A stretch of 64,000 nucleotides of DNA from Bacteroidia bacterium (GTDB taxonomy: Bacteria > Bacteroidota > Bacteroidia > Cytophagales > JAAEPT01): NCBI GenBank assembly GCA_030431525.1, contig JAUIJC010000015.1, positions 1-64,000 on the forward strand. The letters run 5' to 3'. Made by a program: the position numbers and the translations under genes. Below the pieces are notes generated by a model. That model did not search any database. It was not told where the DNA came from and was given only the letters and a program-made list of their open reading frames with translations. Positions 8,864 through 18,634 of this stretch are shown piece by piece (position 1 is the stretch's first letter; each line of letters begins with the position of its first letter).

Positions 8864-10468
8864 ATGGCAGGAGGAAAAGAAACACCCCGTCAGAAGCTTA
8901 TTGGCTTGATGTACCTGGTTTTGTTGGCCATGTTGGCCCTACAGGTAAGTTCCGTCGTACTCGACAAATTCCAATTCCTAAACGGCAGTCTTGAAGTCGC
9001 CTCGCAACAAGCCGAGAAGCGAAACGCCGAAACCTTAAAACGCATCCAACAAGCCGTTGAGGAAGCCAAAAACGCTCCTGAGGATGTGGCCGTCTTGAAG
9101 CAAGCCCAAGCCTTGAGGCAAAAAACCACGGCATTGGTGAGCCACCTGCGTCAACTCAAACAGGAGTTGATTGACAAAACCGGTGGCCGCGACGAACACA
9201 ACAAGTTGGTTGGTGCCAAGGAGGAAGAGCCAGTCGCTTTGCACATGCTTGGTCCTGGAGAATCCAAGTCAGGAAAGGCCTATGCCCTCAAAACCCGACT
9301 GAATTCGTTCTCAGACAGCCTCAACCTGTTGATGAAAACCCTCAAGGAAGAGAAGCGCTTTGAGCCACTCGCCCTCGACGGCAAGGAGCATCCATTGTTC
9401 AAAAACGACCCTGAGCAAAAAATTAAGGACTTCGCCCACATCAATTTTGCGGGCACGCCATTGGTAGCTGCATTAGCCGTATTGAGCGAACAGGAAAGCC
9501 GCATCATGAACTTTGAGGCGGAAGCCTTGAGCCTTATGGCTGATAAAGTGGGGGCTGAAATCATCCCTATCGACCGCGTGCGTCCAGTGGTTCGCCAGCA
9601 ATCAAAAGTCATTGTGGCAGGAATGGACTATGAGGCCGAAATGTTTATGGCCGCCTATTCATCCAGCTTCAAGCCGGAAATGACTTATGGCGGAAACAAC
9701 TTGGATGTAGATGGCCAAGGCGTAGGCAATATCAAGTTCAAGCCTCAGGGCGGAAACTACGATGCCAACGGCCTTTCAAAACGCACTTGGAAGGGCACCA
9801 TCAAGTATCCAAAACCTGGTGGAGGAGATTCGGTCTACACCGTTGAACAGGAATATTACGTGTTGCGTCCGGCCATTCAGGTAACTTCTGGCACCAAGCC
9901 AATCCTCTATCAAGATTGCGCCAACAAGCTGAATGTGGCAGTGCCTGCCTTGGGTGCGAATTACCGTCCAAACATCTCGGCAACTGGCGCCAAAATCCAT
10001 GAATCAAATGGACAGGGAGCCGTTTCAGTGGTGCCTTCTACTAAGAATGTTATTCTAAAAGTAGCCAATAATGGAACTGCCATCGGGAATGTGGAATACA
10101 AGGCCATCAAAGTTCCTAAAGCGACCATTGAGACCAATTTGGACGGCAAAATCAAACGTGGGCTTAGAATGACCGACTTGGCGAGTTTCCGTATCAAAGC
10201 CGTTCCAGATGACCTTTTCCGCCAAACCTTACCACGTGAAGCCATTTACCGTGTGACTGAGTGGAGCTACCAATTTGCCTCTGGAGCACGAGGAAAACCT
10301 GAAAAAACAGTCACTGGCACCTCCAGAAAAAACTTGATGCAGGAAGCTCAGGGGGCACAGCGCCTTATCATTGAAGCCAAAAAAGTGGAGCGCAAAAACT
10401 ATTTGGGAAGATGGGTTCCTGCTGATTTTGAAACCAAACCGATTATCCTTCCATTGATTGGAACCTAA
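8864..10468 (+). CDS. gldM: Gliding motility/T9SS protein GldM (PorM)
   Basis: MAGGKETPRQKLIGLMYLVLLAMLALQVSSVVLDKF N-terminus is diagnostic; full-length 534 aa. Confidence 0.93.
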   Translation: MAGGKETPRQKLIGLMYLVLLAMLALQVSSVVLDKFQFLNGSLEVASQQAEKRNAETLKRIQQAVEEAKNAPEDVAVLKQAQALRQKTTALVSHLRQLKQELIDKTGGRDEHNKLVGAKEEEPVALHMLGPGESKSGKAYALKTRLNSFSDSLNLLMKTLKEEKRFEPLALDGKEHPLFKNDPEQKIKDFAHINFAGTPLVAALAVLSEQESRIMNFEAEALSLMADKVGAEIIPIDRVRPVVRQQSKVIVAGMDYEAEMFMAAYSSSFKPEMTYGGNNLDVDGQGVGNIKFKPQGGNYDANGLSKRTWKGTIKYPKPGGGDSVYTVEQEYYVLRPAIQVTSGTKPILYQDCANKLNVAVPALGANYRPNISATGAKIHESNGQGAVSVVPSTKNVILKVANNGTAIGNVEYKAIKVPKATIETNLDGKIKRGLRMTDLASFRIKAVPDDLFRQTLPREAIYRVTEWSYQFASGARGKPEKTVTGTSRKNLMQEAQGAQRLIIEAKKVERKNYLGRWVPADFETKPIILPLIGT

Positions 10469-10540
10469 AAAAGTATGGTGTTGGTATAGACCTGACAGGT
10501 TTCCAAAACCTGTCAGGTCTATACCAACACCATACTTTTT
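10467..10540. repeat. Long near-perfect inverted repeat, probably also a bidirectional terminator
   Basis: AAAAAGTATGGTGTTGGTATAGACCTGACAGGTTT...AAACCTGTCAGGTCTATACCAACACCATACTTTTT between convergent gldM and radA. Confidence 0.9.
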
Positions 10541-10550
10541 ACTTTTATCC

Positions 10551-11936
10551 TTACCCAAACAACTTATCGAACACTTCACCCACCTTCCCCACTTGAAGGA
10601 TGCGGATTTCCGGCGAGAAGTTCTCGGGCAACTTGTTGTACTTGGAAATCACCATTCCCTTGAAGCCCAACTTTTGGGCCTCCACAATCCGGTGCTCGAT
10701 GCGGTTCACCGCCCGGACTTCACCACCCAAACCAACTTCCCCTGCAAAACAGACATTGTAGGGGATTGGTTTTTCTTGGAAAGAAGACACCAATGCCGAG
10801 CAAATCGCCAAGTCCACGGCTGGATCATCCACTTTTAGGCCTCCGGCAATGTTCAGGAACACATCCAATCCGCCAATACGATAACCAAATCGCTTTTCCA
10901 ACACGGCCAACAACATATTCAAGCGCTTGCCATCAAAACCGGTACTCGCCCTTTGAGGCGTACCATAAGCCGAACGGCTCACCAAAGCCTGAATCTCTAT
11001 CAACAAGGGACGATTTCCCTCTTGTGAAGCGGCAATCGCCACACCGCTCAAGTGCTCATCCTTCTGCGAAATCAGAATCTCCGAAGGGTTGCTCACCTGC
11101 CTTAATCCCGACTCCCGCATCTCGTAAATCCCGAGCTCGGAAGTGGAACCAAAACGGTTTTTTATTGTTCTAACAATGCGATAGGCCGTGTTTCTGTCAC
11201 CCTCAAATTGGAGGACAGTATCCACCATGTGTTCCAAGGTCTTCGGGCCCGCCAAACTGCCGTCCTTGGTGATATGGCCAATCATAAAGACAGGCGTGTT
11301 GCTCTCCTTGGCATATTGCAACAACTCGGCGGCGCACTCACGCACTTGGCCCACGCTACCAGCAGCGGAGTCAATGTTGCTGGAATAAAGCGTTTGGATG
11401 GAGTCGATGACCAACAATTCAGGTTCCACCTGCTCCACCTGTTTGAAAATGCTCTGGGTGGTGTTCTCATTGAGAATCAGACACTCCTCGGATTGATGCT
11501 TCAGGCGGTCGGCCCGCATCTTGATTTGCGTATCGCTTTCCTCGGCGGAAACATACAAGACCTTCAAATCCTTGAGCATCATGGCGATTTGAAGCATCAA
11601 GGTGGATTTACCGATGCCAGGCTCGCCACCAATCAAGACCATGGAGCCAGGAACAATGCCACCGCCAAGTACACGGTCAAGCTCCGCATCGCCCGTAGGG
11701 ATACGTGGAGTTTTGTCAGTACTGATCTCTGAAACCTTGCGTGGACGAACCTCCGGCTTTGGCTTTCGAGAATCGCCCGCCGCCCGCCAATCGGGTTTTG
11801 CTTTAGTTGCTGTGGACAACACTTGTTCGGTGCAAGTATTCCACTCGTTGCAAGCAGGGCATTTGCCGAACCACTTAGGGGATTCGGCACCACAGGATTT
11901 ACAGAAAAATGCGGTCTTGGTCTTTGCTTTGGCCAT
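10551..11936 (-). CDS. radA: DNA repair protein RadA
   Basis: CKSCGAESPKWFGKCPACNEWNT zinc motif, GGEPGIGKSTLMLQ Walker A, KNRFGSTSELGIYEM; start at MAKAKTKTAFFC (11936). Confidence 0.97.
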   Translation of the reverse strand: MAKAKTKTAFFCKSCGAESPKWFGKCPACNEWNTCTEQVLSTATKAKPDWRAAGDSRKPKPEVRPRKVSEISTDKTPRIPTGDAELDRVLGGGIVPGSMVLIGGEPGIGKSTLMLQIAMMLKDLKVLYVSAEESDTQIKMRADRLKHQSEECLILNENTTQSIFKQVEQVEPELLVIDSIQTLYSSNIDSAAGSVGQVRECAAELLQYAKESNTPVFMIGHITKDGSLAGPKTLEHMVDTVLQFEGDRNTAYRIVRTIKNRFGSTSELGIYEMRESGLRQVSNPSEILISQKDEHLSGVAIAASQEGNRPLLIEIQALVSRSAYGTPQRASTGFDGKRLNMLLAVLEKRFGYRIGGLDVFLNIAGGLKVDDPAVDLAICSALVSSFQEKPIPYNVCFAGEVGLGGEVRAVNRIEHRIVEAQKLGFKGMVISKYNKLPENFSPEIRILQVGKVGEVFDKLFG

Positions 11937-11947
11937 GTTCGTTCCTT

Positions 11948-12011
11948 GTAGGGGCAGACCTATGTGTCTGCCCAAAACTCGTCACGGGTGGACACACAGG
12001 TCCACCCCTAC
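11948..12011. repeat. GTAGGGGCAGACC-family inverted repeat, copy 1 (5' of radA)
   Basis: GTAGGGGCAGACCTATGTGTCTGCCC...GGGTGGACACACAGGTCCACCCCTAC. Confidence 0.92.
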
Positions 12012-12116
12012 GGCATAAAATTACAGCTTGTCCGCAACAATTAGAGGGCGGAAAGAAAAAGGCCTTTGGAAATGGGCATAAAGCCCACCTAAATTGCACG
12101 CTATTCGACTTTAAAT

Positions 12117-12935
12117 ATGCGCCAATACTTCTACAACCTTAAATACATCTTCAAGAACCAGTATCCTTACAGCAAAATCCGCTTGATACTGACCTACACC
12201 AAGCTCATGATGAAGAGCTGGTTTTTCTTCAGGATCGCTCGGAAAATGTTTCGGGGAGAGGTGGCGCATTTGCGTACCCGCATCATGGGTTTCAAGGTGA
12301 ATTTTTTCAGCTACCCACAGCTTATCCACCTTTTTGAGGACATTTTCATCTATCAGGTTTATGCCTTGGAAGCGGCTGGTGATCACCCATTGATTATTGA
12401 TGCTGGCGCCAATGTAGGCCTTGCTTCCATCTATTTCAAAAAGGCGCGAAAGGATGCCCGCGTCATGGCCTTTGAGCCTGACCCAAAAGCATTTAACCTC
12501 CTAAAAAAGACCTTGGCCGAGAACGAAAAGAAGCTCGGCAAAATCTTCCTTTACAACTACGCCCTCTGGGGAAATGAGGAGGATTTGACCTTGCATTGGC
12601 AACGGGATGACGAGGGACTGGTGCGCATGTCCCTGTTCAGCAACAACTCCGCCGACAAGGCCATCAAGGTGAAGGGTGTGAAGCTCTCGGAGTTTATCAA
12701 CGAGCGAATCGACTTCCTGAAAATTGATGTGGAAGGCGCGGAGGAGACCATCCTCGATGAGCTTATCGAATCAAAAAAATTGGACCAGGTGGGCCAAATC
12801 GCCATGGAGTTCCACCCTGGCTACGACCGCGACCTCGACCGCTTGGAAGACAAAATGCAACGCTTGGGCTACGACGTTTACGAACAGTCATTGGACGGCG
12901 TGCCGGAGACGATTGTTTGGTTTCAGGGGAAGTGA
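12117..12935 (+). CDS. FkbM family methyltransferase
   Basis: HPLIIDAGANVGLASIYFKK SAM motif, VMAFEPDPKAFNLLKK, IDFLKIDVEGAEETIL. Confidence 0.9.
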   Translation: MRQYFYNLKYIFKNQYPYSKIRLILTYTKLMMKSWFFFRIARKMFRGEVAHLRTRIMGFKVNFFSYPQLIHLFEDIFIYQVYALEAAGDHPLIIDAGANVGLASIYFKKARKDARVMAFEPDPKAFNLLKKTLAENEKKLGKIFLYNYALWGNEEDLTLHWQRDDEGLVRMSLFSNNSADKAIKVKGVKLSEFINERIDFLKIDVEGAEETILDELIESKKLDQVGQIAMEFHPGYDRDLDRLEDKMQRLGYDVYEQSLDGVPETIVWFQGK

Positions 12936-12975
12936 TTACACTTCCCTCTTTTTACATCACTTTTAATCCTTTTTA

Positions 12976-13815
12976 ATGAAATCTCTCCACTGGAAAATTG
13001 CCACCAAATACGCCTTGATTCTGATAGGCTTCAAGCTCGTGTGTGCTCTTGGGCACCAATTACCTATTAGCCAGCTAACGGTGAACCAAATTCTTTACGC
13101 CCTTTTCCCCTTGGTGTTTCTTATACCACAACTCAAGGAGGCAAGCGGCATTTCCAACAAAGCCATTAAAACCACGGTGATTCTCTTTTCCGCAGTCTCG
13201 GCTATTGCCCTTTTTGACCGAGGATTAGTGCCATCAATCTTTCTTGTGGAGAATCACTACCTACTTCCCCTGAGCTTTTTGGTCGGCTTCAAGGAGTTTT
13301 TCCTAAGAAATAAAGAGCATGCCACCCTTCTGGATTTCATGTTGCTTTCCGTGGGATTCCTCACGTTCTATTCCTTTGGCCTAATTCCCTTTGCTGCCCT
13401 GTTCGCTGACATCCCGATTTACAAACTCCCACTGGATTACATCATAAAAAACTTCTTCGTCTACCTCATCGAAGATTTTATCCTCGCACTGGTCACCATT
13501 CATTTCTACGGCCTTTGGAAAATCTTTGAAAAGGCGGGAAAACCGGGATACTACGCTGTAATTCCAGGCTACAACCTCATTCAATTCTTGAAAATCGTTG
13601 GCAAACCCATTTCTGCGCTCATTTTGCTCTGCATCCCAGTGATCAATCTTTTCTATTTCTTTTCCCTGAATGTGGATCTGGCCAAACGCTTTGGGAAAAG
13701 TGAAAAATTCGGATTGGGCCTGTTCCTACTTCCCTTTATTTTCTATCCTATCCTTGGTCTTGATTCAAACACAAAACTGGAGGATAAACAAGGCGAACTT
13801 TCATTGAGCCTATAA
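12976..13815 (+). CDS. Membrane protein with DUF5684-like C-terminal module
   Basis: KIFEKAGKPGYYAVIPGYNLIQFLKIVGKP; multi-TM. Confidence 0.6.
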   Translation: MKSLHWKIATKYALILIGFKLVCALGHQLPISQLTVNQILYALFPLVFLIPQLKEASGISNKAIKTTVILFSAVSAIALFDRGLVPSIFLVENHYLLPLSFLVGFKEFFLRNKEHATLLDFMLLSVGFLTFYSFGLIPFAALFADIPIYKLPLDYIIKNFFVYLIEDFILALVTIHFYGLWKIFEKAGKPGYYAVIPGYNLIQFLKIVGKPISALILLCIPVINLFYFFSLNVDLAKRFGKSEKFGLGLFLLPFIFYPILGLDSNTKLEDKQGELSLSL

Positions 13816-13819
13816 ACAG

Positions 13820-13858
13820 AAAAAGGACCTGAATGCCGATGCACTCAGGTCCTTTTTT
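13820..13858 (+). terminator. Rho-independent terminator
   Basis: AAAAGGACCTGA...TCAGGTCCTTTTTT. Confidence 0.8.
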
Positions 13859-13901
13859 GATGATAAAAGAGGTTTTTTAGCTCAATGTTGTCAACTTAAG
13901 A

Positions 13902-13947
13902 GTAGGGCTATACACCCCACTCTGACATATTTCGCCCTTACAGGGCT
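13902..13947 (-). repeat. 46-bp dispersed repeat (agccctgtaagggcgaaatatgtcagagtgggg...), copy 1
   Basis: Reverse complement matches 42630-42675 at 42/46 positions by hand alignment. Confidence 0.9.
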
Positions 13948-13987
13948 CTCAGAATTGGGCTGTAGACCTTACTCGATGCTTATGGGT

Positions 13988-15262
13988 TTAGCCAACAACC
14001 ACAACCTGCAACTCTTCTTTCACCCAATATTTTTTAGCCATTTCCTGCACTTTTTCCGCAGTCATGTCCCTGATAGCCTTCAGGTAGTTGTCATAAAAGG
14101 AATAATCCAAATCCCTGTAAAGCAATAGCTTGAACTTCTCAGCCAAATCAAACGGCGTGTTGATGGAGCTACAGAATGAACCGAGAATATGGTTGCGCAC
14201 CATTTCCAATTCCTCTTCGGACAATGGCTCGTCCTGCATGCGGGCAATCTCCTTGAAAATTTCTTCCACGGCCTCCTCGCGGTGCTCCTTGATCACATCG
14301 GCAGTGATGCTGAGCATACCCAGCTTATGAAAGGAGGTATAGCGAGCTGAAATGCCATAGCTATACCCTTTTTCCTCACGGATGTTTTTCATCAAGCGAG
14401 AGCCGAAATAACCGCCAAGAGCCTCGGTCATAAAGACCAGTCCAGAATAGTCTGGGTGGTCCACAGGAATGGTGATGCGTCCAATGCGAAGGGAGGACTG
14501 CATCGCATGTTCCTTATCCTCGAAAATGGGCTCAGAAACCGCTGGCAATGGGTCTAATTCCCCTTCTGGTTGAACCTGAGGTTTCACTGGCAACTGGCCA
14601 AGGCCAGCCTCCAGCATCTCAAAAAAGTTCTCAGGCTCGTTGCCTGCAACAACCACCTCAAATGGGCAGTGCTTAAAATTTTCCTCGTAAAAGGCCACCA
14701 CATCCTGACGCTCCACCTGCTCCACAGACTCCTCTGTCGAGAAATAAGCATACGGGTGGTCTTCCCCAAACAATTGCTTGCGGTAGCGTTTTCCAGCCAA
14801 ATAGGAGGTCTTTTCAAGATTCACCTGCACACGCTGCTTGGCCACGGCCTTCTGGCGCTCCAGCTCCGCATCAGGGAAAGAAGCCTCGGTGATGACTTGT
14901 TGCAACAGAGGCAACAGTTTGTCCAGATAACGCGTTAACGTCACCAAAATCACGCTTGAACGCTCCGTGCCAGAGGATGCCTCGAGAACGGCTCCATACT
15001 TGGCCAAATAGCGGGAAATCTCCTGCGGGCTGTAATGAATGGTGCCCTCAGTCATCATGGACGTGCAAAAGCCCGCCACGCCATCTTTCTTTGCGTATCG
15101 GACGCCCGTCTTAAAAACAAGCTCCACCTTAAGCACCTCTTGAATATCCGAATGCAGGGTATACACGGGAATGCCGTTAGAAAGGTTCCGCTTCTCTGCC
15201 TGCTTCAAATCAAGTTTATCAAAGGGTCTGGGTTGTGGTGCTTGGCTACGGTCGAGGGTCAT
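13988..15262 (-). CDS. M16 family (insulinase-like) zinc peptidase homologue
   Basis: NGIPVYTLHSDIQEVLKVELVFKTGVRY, GYFGSRLMKNIREEKGYSYGISA; the canonical HxxEH is not obvious, so possibly the non-catalytic subunit. Confidence 0.85.
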   Translation of the reverse strand: MTLDRSQAPQPRPFDKLDLKQAEKRNLSNGIPVYTLHSDIQEVLKVELVFKTGVRYAKKDGVAGFCTSMMTEGTIHYSPQEISRYLAKYGAVLEASSGTERSSVILVTLTRYLDKLLPLLQQVITEASFPDAELERQKAVAKQRVQVNLEKTSYLAGKRYRKQLFGEDHPYAYFSTEESVEQVERQDVVAFYEENFKHCPFEVVVAGNEPENFFEMLEAGLGQLPVKPQVQPEGELDPLPAVSEPIFEDKEHAMQSSLRIGRITIPVDHPDYSGLVFMTEALGGYFGSRLMKNIREEKGYSYGISARYTSFHKLGMLSITADVIKEHREEAVEEIFKEIARMQDEPLSEEELEMVRNHILGSFCSSINTPFDLAEKFKLLLYRDLDYSFYDNYLKAIRDMTAEKVQEMAKKYWVKEELQVVVVG

Positions 15263-15280
15263 ACAATATGGGCTGTTTCA

Positions 15281-15380
15281 TAGACTTTAGACCGCTTTGC
15301 TTTTAGACATTAGATATTAGCTCTCAATCGTTCTGGGAAAGCTAAACTCTAAAAGCGAAGCGGTCTAAAGTCTAATGTCT
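15281..15380. repeat. TAGAC-family inverted repeat, copy 2 (fullest palindrome)
   Basis: TAGACTTTAGACCGCTTTGCTTTTAGACATTAGATATTAGCT...AGCTAAACTCTAAAAGCGAAGCGGTCTAAAGTCTAATGTCT. Confidence 0.88.
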
Positions 15381-15504
15381 TCAATTTCTTCTACGAAAGT
15401 ACAACCTCCACGGAAACACATTGCCCTGATTTCACGTAAAATCTTTCGTTTCCCTCTTTTTTAGCTAAAGAGGAACACTAAACTGAACCACCAAAGCGCA
15501 GTTA

Positions 15505-15583
15505 TTTTGTTCGCTGTTCGTGACAAGTTGATGCAGGGATAGCGTGCTATCGCAAATCAAGTTGCCACGAACAGCGAGCAAAA
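15505..15583. repeat. Intergenic inverted repeat TTTTGTTCGCTGTTCGTGACAAGTTGAT...ATCAAGTTGCCACGAACAGCGAGCAAAA
   Basis: About 28-nt arms with few mismatches, between divergent genes. Confidence 0.85.
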
Positions 15584-15632
15584 GAACAAGCTGACTGGTT
15601 CTGATTATTTTTTCTTTTGCTCAGACTGCCTT

Positions 15633-16772
15633 ATGGATTTCAAACTCACCGAAGAACAACTGGCCGTACAAGAAGCCGCCCGCGACTTTGCCCAAACCGA
15701 ACTGCTTCCTGGCGTCATCGAGCGCGACGAAAAGCAACAATTCCCTCATGAACAGGTCAAGAAAATGGCCGAATTGGGATTTATGGGCATGATGGTGTCC
15801 CCAGAATATGGGGGAGGAGGGATGGATACGGTCTCCTATGTGCTGGCCATGGCTGAAATCTCCAAGGTGGACGCCTCTGCAGGAGTGATCATGTCTGTGA
15901 ACAACTCGTTGGTCTGCTGGGGGCTTGAGAAATATGGCAACGAGGAACAAAAACAGAAATATTTGACAAAACTGGCTGTTGGCGAGGTCATCGGGGCCTT
16001 TTGCCTCTCCGAACCGGAAGCGGGCTCCGACGCCACAGCACAACATACCACGGCCATTGAAAAGGATGACCATTACCTTTTGAACGGCACCAAGAACTGG
16101 ATCACGAACGGCAAAAATGCCAGCTACTACATTGTTTTCGCTCAAACGGATGTCAGCAAAGGCCACAAGGGCATCAACGCCTTTATTGTGGAGCAGGCGT
16201 GGGATGGCGTACAGGTCGGCCCAAAGGAGCAAAAGCTGGGCATCCGAGGCTCAGACACCCATTCCATCATGTTCACGGATGTCAAGGTCCCCAAGGAAAA
16301 CCGCTTGGGAGAGGATGGCTTCGGCTTCAAGCTGGCAATGATGATTCTGGAAGGGGGACGCATAGGCATCGCCTCACAGGCCTTGGGAATTGCCATGGGC
16401 GCCTATGAACGAGCCTTGCAATACTCTAAGGAACGGAAAGCCTTCGGAAAGGAAATCAGTAAGCACCAGGCCATCGCCTTCAAGCTGGCTGACATGGAGA
16501 CCGAAATCAGCGCCGCCAAATGGCTATGCATTAAGGCCGCATGGCAAAAAGACACTGATCAATCATACACTATGGGAAGCGCCATGGCCAAGCTCTATGC
16601 TTCCAAAGTAGCCATGAATGTGGCCATTGAGGCCGTGCAAGTCCATGGAGGATACGGCTTTGTAAAAGAGTTCCATGTGGAACGTTTGATGCGTGATGCC
16701 AAGATTACACAGATTTATGAGGGTACTTCTGAAATTCAGCAGTTGGTGATTGCGAGGGGGGTGTTGGAGTAA
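15633..16772 (+). CDS. Acyl-CoA dehydrogenase
   Basis: AFCLSEPEAGSDA, NGTKNWITNG, RKAFGKEISKHQAIAFKLADM, QVHGGYGFVKEFHVERLMRDAKITQIYEGTSEIQ. Confidence 0.97.
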   Translation: MDFKLTEEQLAVQEAARDFAQTELLPGVIERDEKQQFPHEQVKKMAELGFMGMMVSPEYGGGGMDTVSYVLAMAEISKVDASAGVIMSVNNSLVCWGLEKYGNEEQKQKYLTKLAVGEVIGAFCLSEPEAGSDATAQHTTAIEKDDHYLLNGTKNWITNGKNASYYIVFAQTDVSKGHKGINAFIVEQAWDGVQVGPKEQKLGIRGSDTHSIMFTDVKVPKENRLGEDGFGFKLAMMILEGGRIGIASQALGIAMGAYERALQYSKERKAFGKEISKHQAIAFKLADMETEISAAKWLCIKAAWQKDTDQSYTMGSAMAKLYASKVAMNVAIEAVQVHGGYGFVKEFHVERLMRDAKITQIYEGTSEIQQLVIARGVLE

Positions 16773-16773
16773 A

Positions 16774-16862
16774 AGACGTTAGAGATTAGACGTTAGACCT
16801 TAGCTCCTACACTCTGGGGAAAGCTAAGGTCTAACGTCTTAAAGCGAAGCGGTCTAATGTCC
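16774..16862. repeat. TAGAC-family inverted repeat, copy 3
   Basis: AGACGTTAGAGATTAGACGTTAGACCTTAGCT...AGCTAAGGTCTAACGTCTTAAAGCGAAGCGGTCTAATGTCC. Confidence 0.88.
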
Positions 16863-16938
16863 CTCTAAGAACTACACTGCCAACTATTTTGTTCTTAATT
16901 AAGTACGTATATTAGTACATATATAAATACTTAATATC

Positions 16939-17190
16939 ATGATAGCAGCCAATTATTCAGAATTTCGAGCGGGACTAAAAACCTTTTTGGACAGCGTTGA
17001 GGATAACAACGAAACCCTCATTATCAAAAGAAAAACAGGAAAAGGAACGGTGCTTATTTCTTTGGAGGAATACAATTCCATCATGGAAACGGTTCACCTG
17101 CTTCGCTCCCGAAAAAATGCCGACCGACTCCATGAGTCCATTCAGCAAATGCAAGCTGGTAAGCAAGTAAGACCTGATTTGGATCTATGA
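16939..17190 (+). CDS. YefM/Phd-type antitoxin
   Basis: IAANYSEFRAGLKTFLDSVEDNNETLIIKRKTGKGTVLISLEEYNSIMETVHLLRS. Confidence 0.9.
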   Translation: MIAANYSEFRAGLKTFLDSVEDNNETLIIKRKTGKGTVLISLEEYNSIMETVHLLRSRKNADRLHESIQQMQAGKQVRPDLDL

Positions 17191-17450
17191 GTTTAGTACT
17201 GTGCTTCTCTGAAAACGCTTGGGAAGACTACCTCTATTGGCAAAAGGTCGATAAAAAAGTGACCAAAAAAATCAATGCACTCATTAAGGATATCCGACGA
17301 AACCCCTTTGACGGCATTGGTAAACCAGAAGCACTAAAATATGATTTAGCGGGCTTTTGGTCGAGAAGAATTGACCACGAGCACAGACTGGTCTATCAAG
17401 TTGTAAACAACGAATTGCTGATCTATTCCTGCCGTTACCATTACGATTAG
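17187..17450 (+). CDS. YoeB-type mRNA interferase toxin
   Basis: FSENAWEDYLYWQKVDKKVTKKINALIKDIRRNPFDGIGKPEALKYDLAGFWSRRIDHEHRLVYQV; ATGA overlap with antitoxin. Confidence 0.93.
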   Translation: MSLVLCFSENAWEDYLYWQKVDKKVTKKINALIKDIRRNPFDGIGKPEALKYDLAGFWSRRIDHEHRLVYQVVNNELLIYSCRYHYD

Positions 17451-17456
17451 GGAGAG

Positions 17457-17549
17457 TAGACATTAGAGGTTAGACATTAGACTTTAGCCTTGGTCAGGAT
17501 TTGGAAAAGCTAAAGTCTAACGTCTAAAAGAGAAGCGGTCTTAAGTCTT
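17457..17549. repeat. TAGAC-family inverted repeat, copy 4
   Basis: TAGACATTAGAGGTTAGACATTAGACTTTAGCC...GCTAAAGTCTAACGTCTAAAAGAGAAGCGGTCTTAAGTCTT. Confidence 0.88.
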
Positions 17550-17561
17550 AATAAAGCCTCC

Positions 17562-18623
17562 TCACCCCTTCATCTTCTCCGCGTTGTGCGCCATCCTCAA
17601 GGCCTCGACAAACTCGCCAATCTCGCCATTCATGATGGCGTCCAAATTATAGACTGTCTTGTTGATGCGGTGGTCCGTGCAACGCCCCTGCGGGAAATTG
17701 TAGGTCCGAATCTTATCCGAGCGGTCACCAGAGCCAATCAACGAACGACGCTCGGCGCCCACTTCCTCTTGGCGCTTTTTCATTTCCATCGCATAAAGTC
17801 GCGATTTCAACTCCTTAAGGGCCTTATCGTAGTTCTTCAGCTTGGACTTTTCATCCTGACATTGCACCACCAAGCCAGTTGGTTCGTGCGTCAAACGAAT
17901 GGCAGAATAGGTCGTGTTTACTGACTGACCGCCGGGACCAGAGGAACAGAATTCATCACGGCGAATATCATGCATATTCAATTCCACCTCAACATCTTCC
18001 ATTTCTGGAAGAACGGCTACCGAAATGGCTGAGGTATGGATACGTCCTTGTGATTCGGTCGCAGGAACACGTTGCACACGGTGTACGCCCGACTCAAACT
18101 TGAGCGTACCATACACATCAGTCCCTGAAATATTGGCCACAACCTTACTGAAACCACCCGCAGAACCGTCCACAAAGTCAGTCAAAGCGAATTTCCAGCC
18201 CTGTTTTTCACAGTATCGCTGATAAAGGCGTAGCATATCCCCCGCAAAAAGGGCCGACTCATCACCACCGGCTCCAGCACGAATCTCCAGAATGGCGTTC
18301 TTATCGTCATCAGGATCCTTCGGAATCAAGGCCTGCTTGAGCTCAGCTTCAAGTTTTGGAAGTTTTTCATTCAACTCCTCCAGCTCCATCTTGGCCATTT
18401 CCCTGAACTCAGGATCCTTCTCCACTTCCAGCAGTTCCTTGGCGTCTTGGCGGTCCTTTTTGGCTTTCTGGTACTCCTTGTACTTCACCACCACCTTCTC
18501 CAAGTCCTTGTACTCCTTGCCCAGCGCCGTATATTTCTTCATGTCCGCCATGGTCTCAGGGAGTACCAATAACTCCCCGACATCCTCAAATCGGCGGACA
18601 ATCTCTTCCAGTTTTTCAATCAT
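17562..18623 (-). CDS. prfA: Peptide chain release factor 1
   Basis: IRAGAGGDESALFAGDMLRLYQRYCE, SSGPGGQSVNTTYSAIRLTH (GGQ), SDKIRTYNFPQGRCTDHRI. Confidence 0.98.
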   Translation of the reverse strand: MIEKLEEIVRRFEDVGELLVLPETMADMKKYTALGKEYKDLEKVVVKYKEYQKAKKDRQDAKELLEVEKDPEFREMAKMELEELNEKLPKLEAELKQALIPKDPDDDKNAILEIRAGAGGDESALFAGDMLRLYQRYCEKQGWKFALTDFVDGSAGGFSKVVANISGTDVYGTLKFESGVHRVQRVPATESQGRIHTSAISVAVLPEMEDVEVELNMHDIRRDEFCSSGPGGQSVNTTYSAIRLTHEPTGLVVQCQDEKSKLKNYDKALKELKSRLYAMEMKKRQEEVGAERRSLIGSGDRSDKIRTYNFPQGRCTDHRINKTVYNLDAIMNGEIGEFVEALRMAHNAEKMKG

Positions 18624-18634
18624 CAGTTTCTACC

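Noticed and set aside
10467-10540. Calling the gldM/radA palindrome only a terminator
   Set aside because: It likely can terminate, but its roughly 35-bp stem far exceeds a typical terminator and resembles the other long intergenic repeats, so it was kept as a repeat.
15621-16232. Possible overlapping gene antisense to acyl-CoA dehydrogenase
   Set aside because: No signal beyond frame openness; ACAD motifs fully explain the region.
8742-17549. CRISPR array interpretation of the TAGAC repeats
   Set aside because: Copies are single, far apart, palindromic and variable, with no regular spacers and no cas genes in the window.
16774-17549. Composite transposon around the toxin-antitoxin genes
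   Set aside because: No transposase and no target-site duplication seen; only the repeat flanking is reported.
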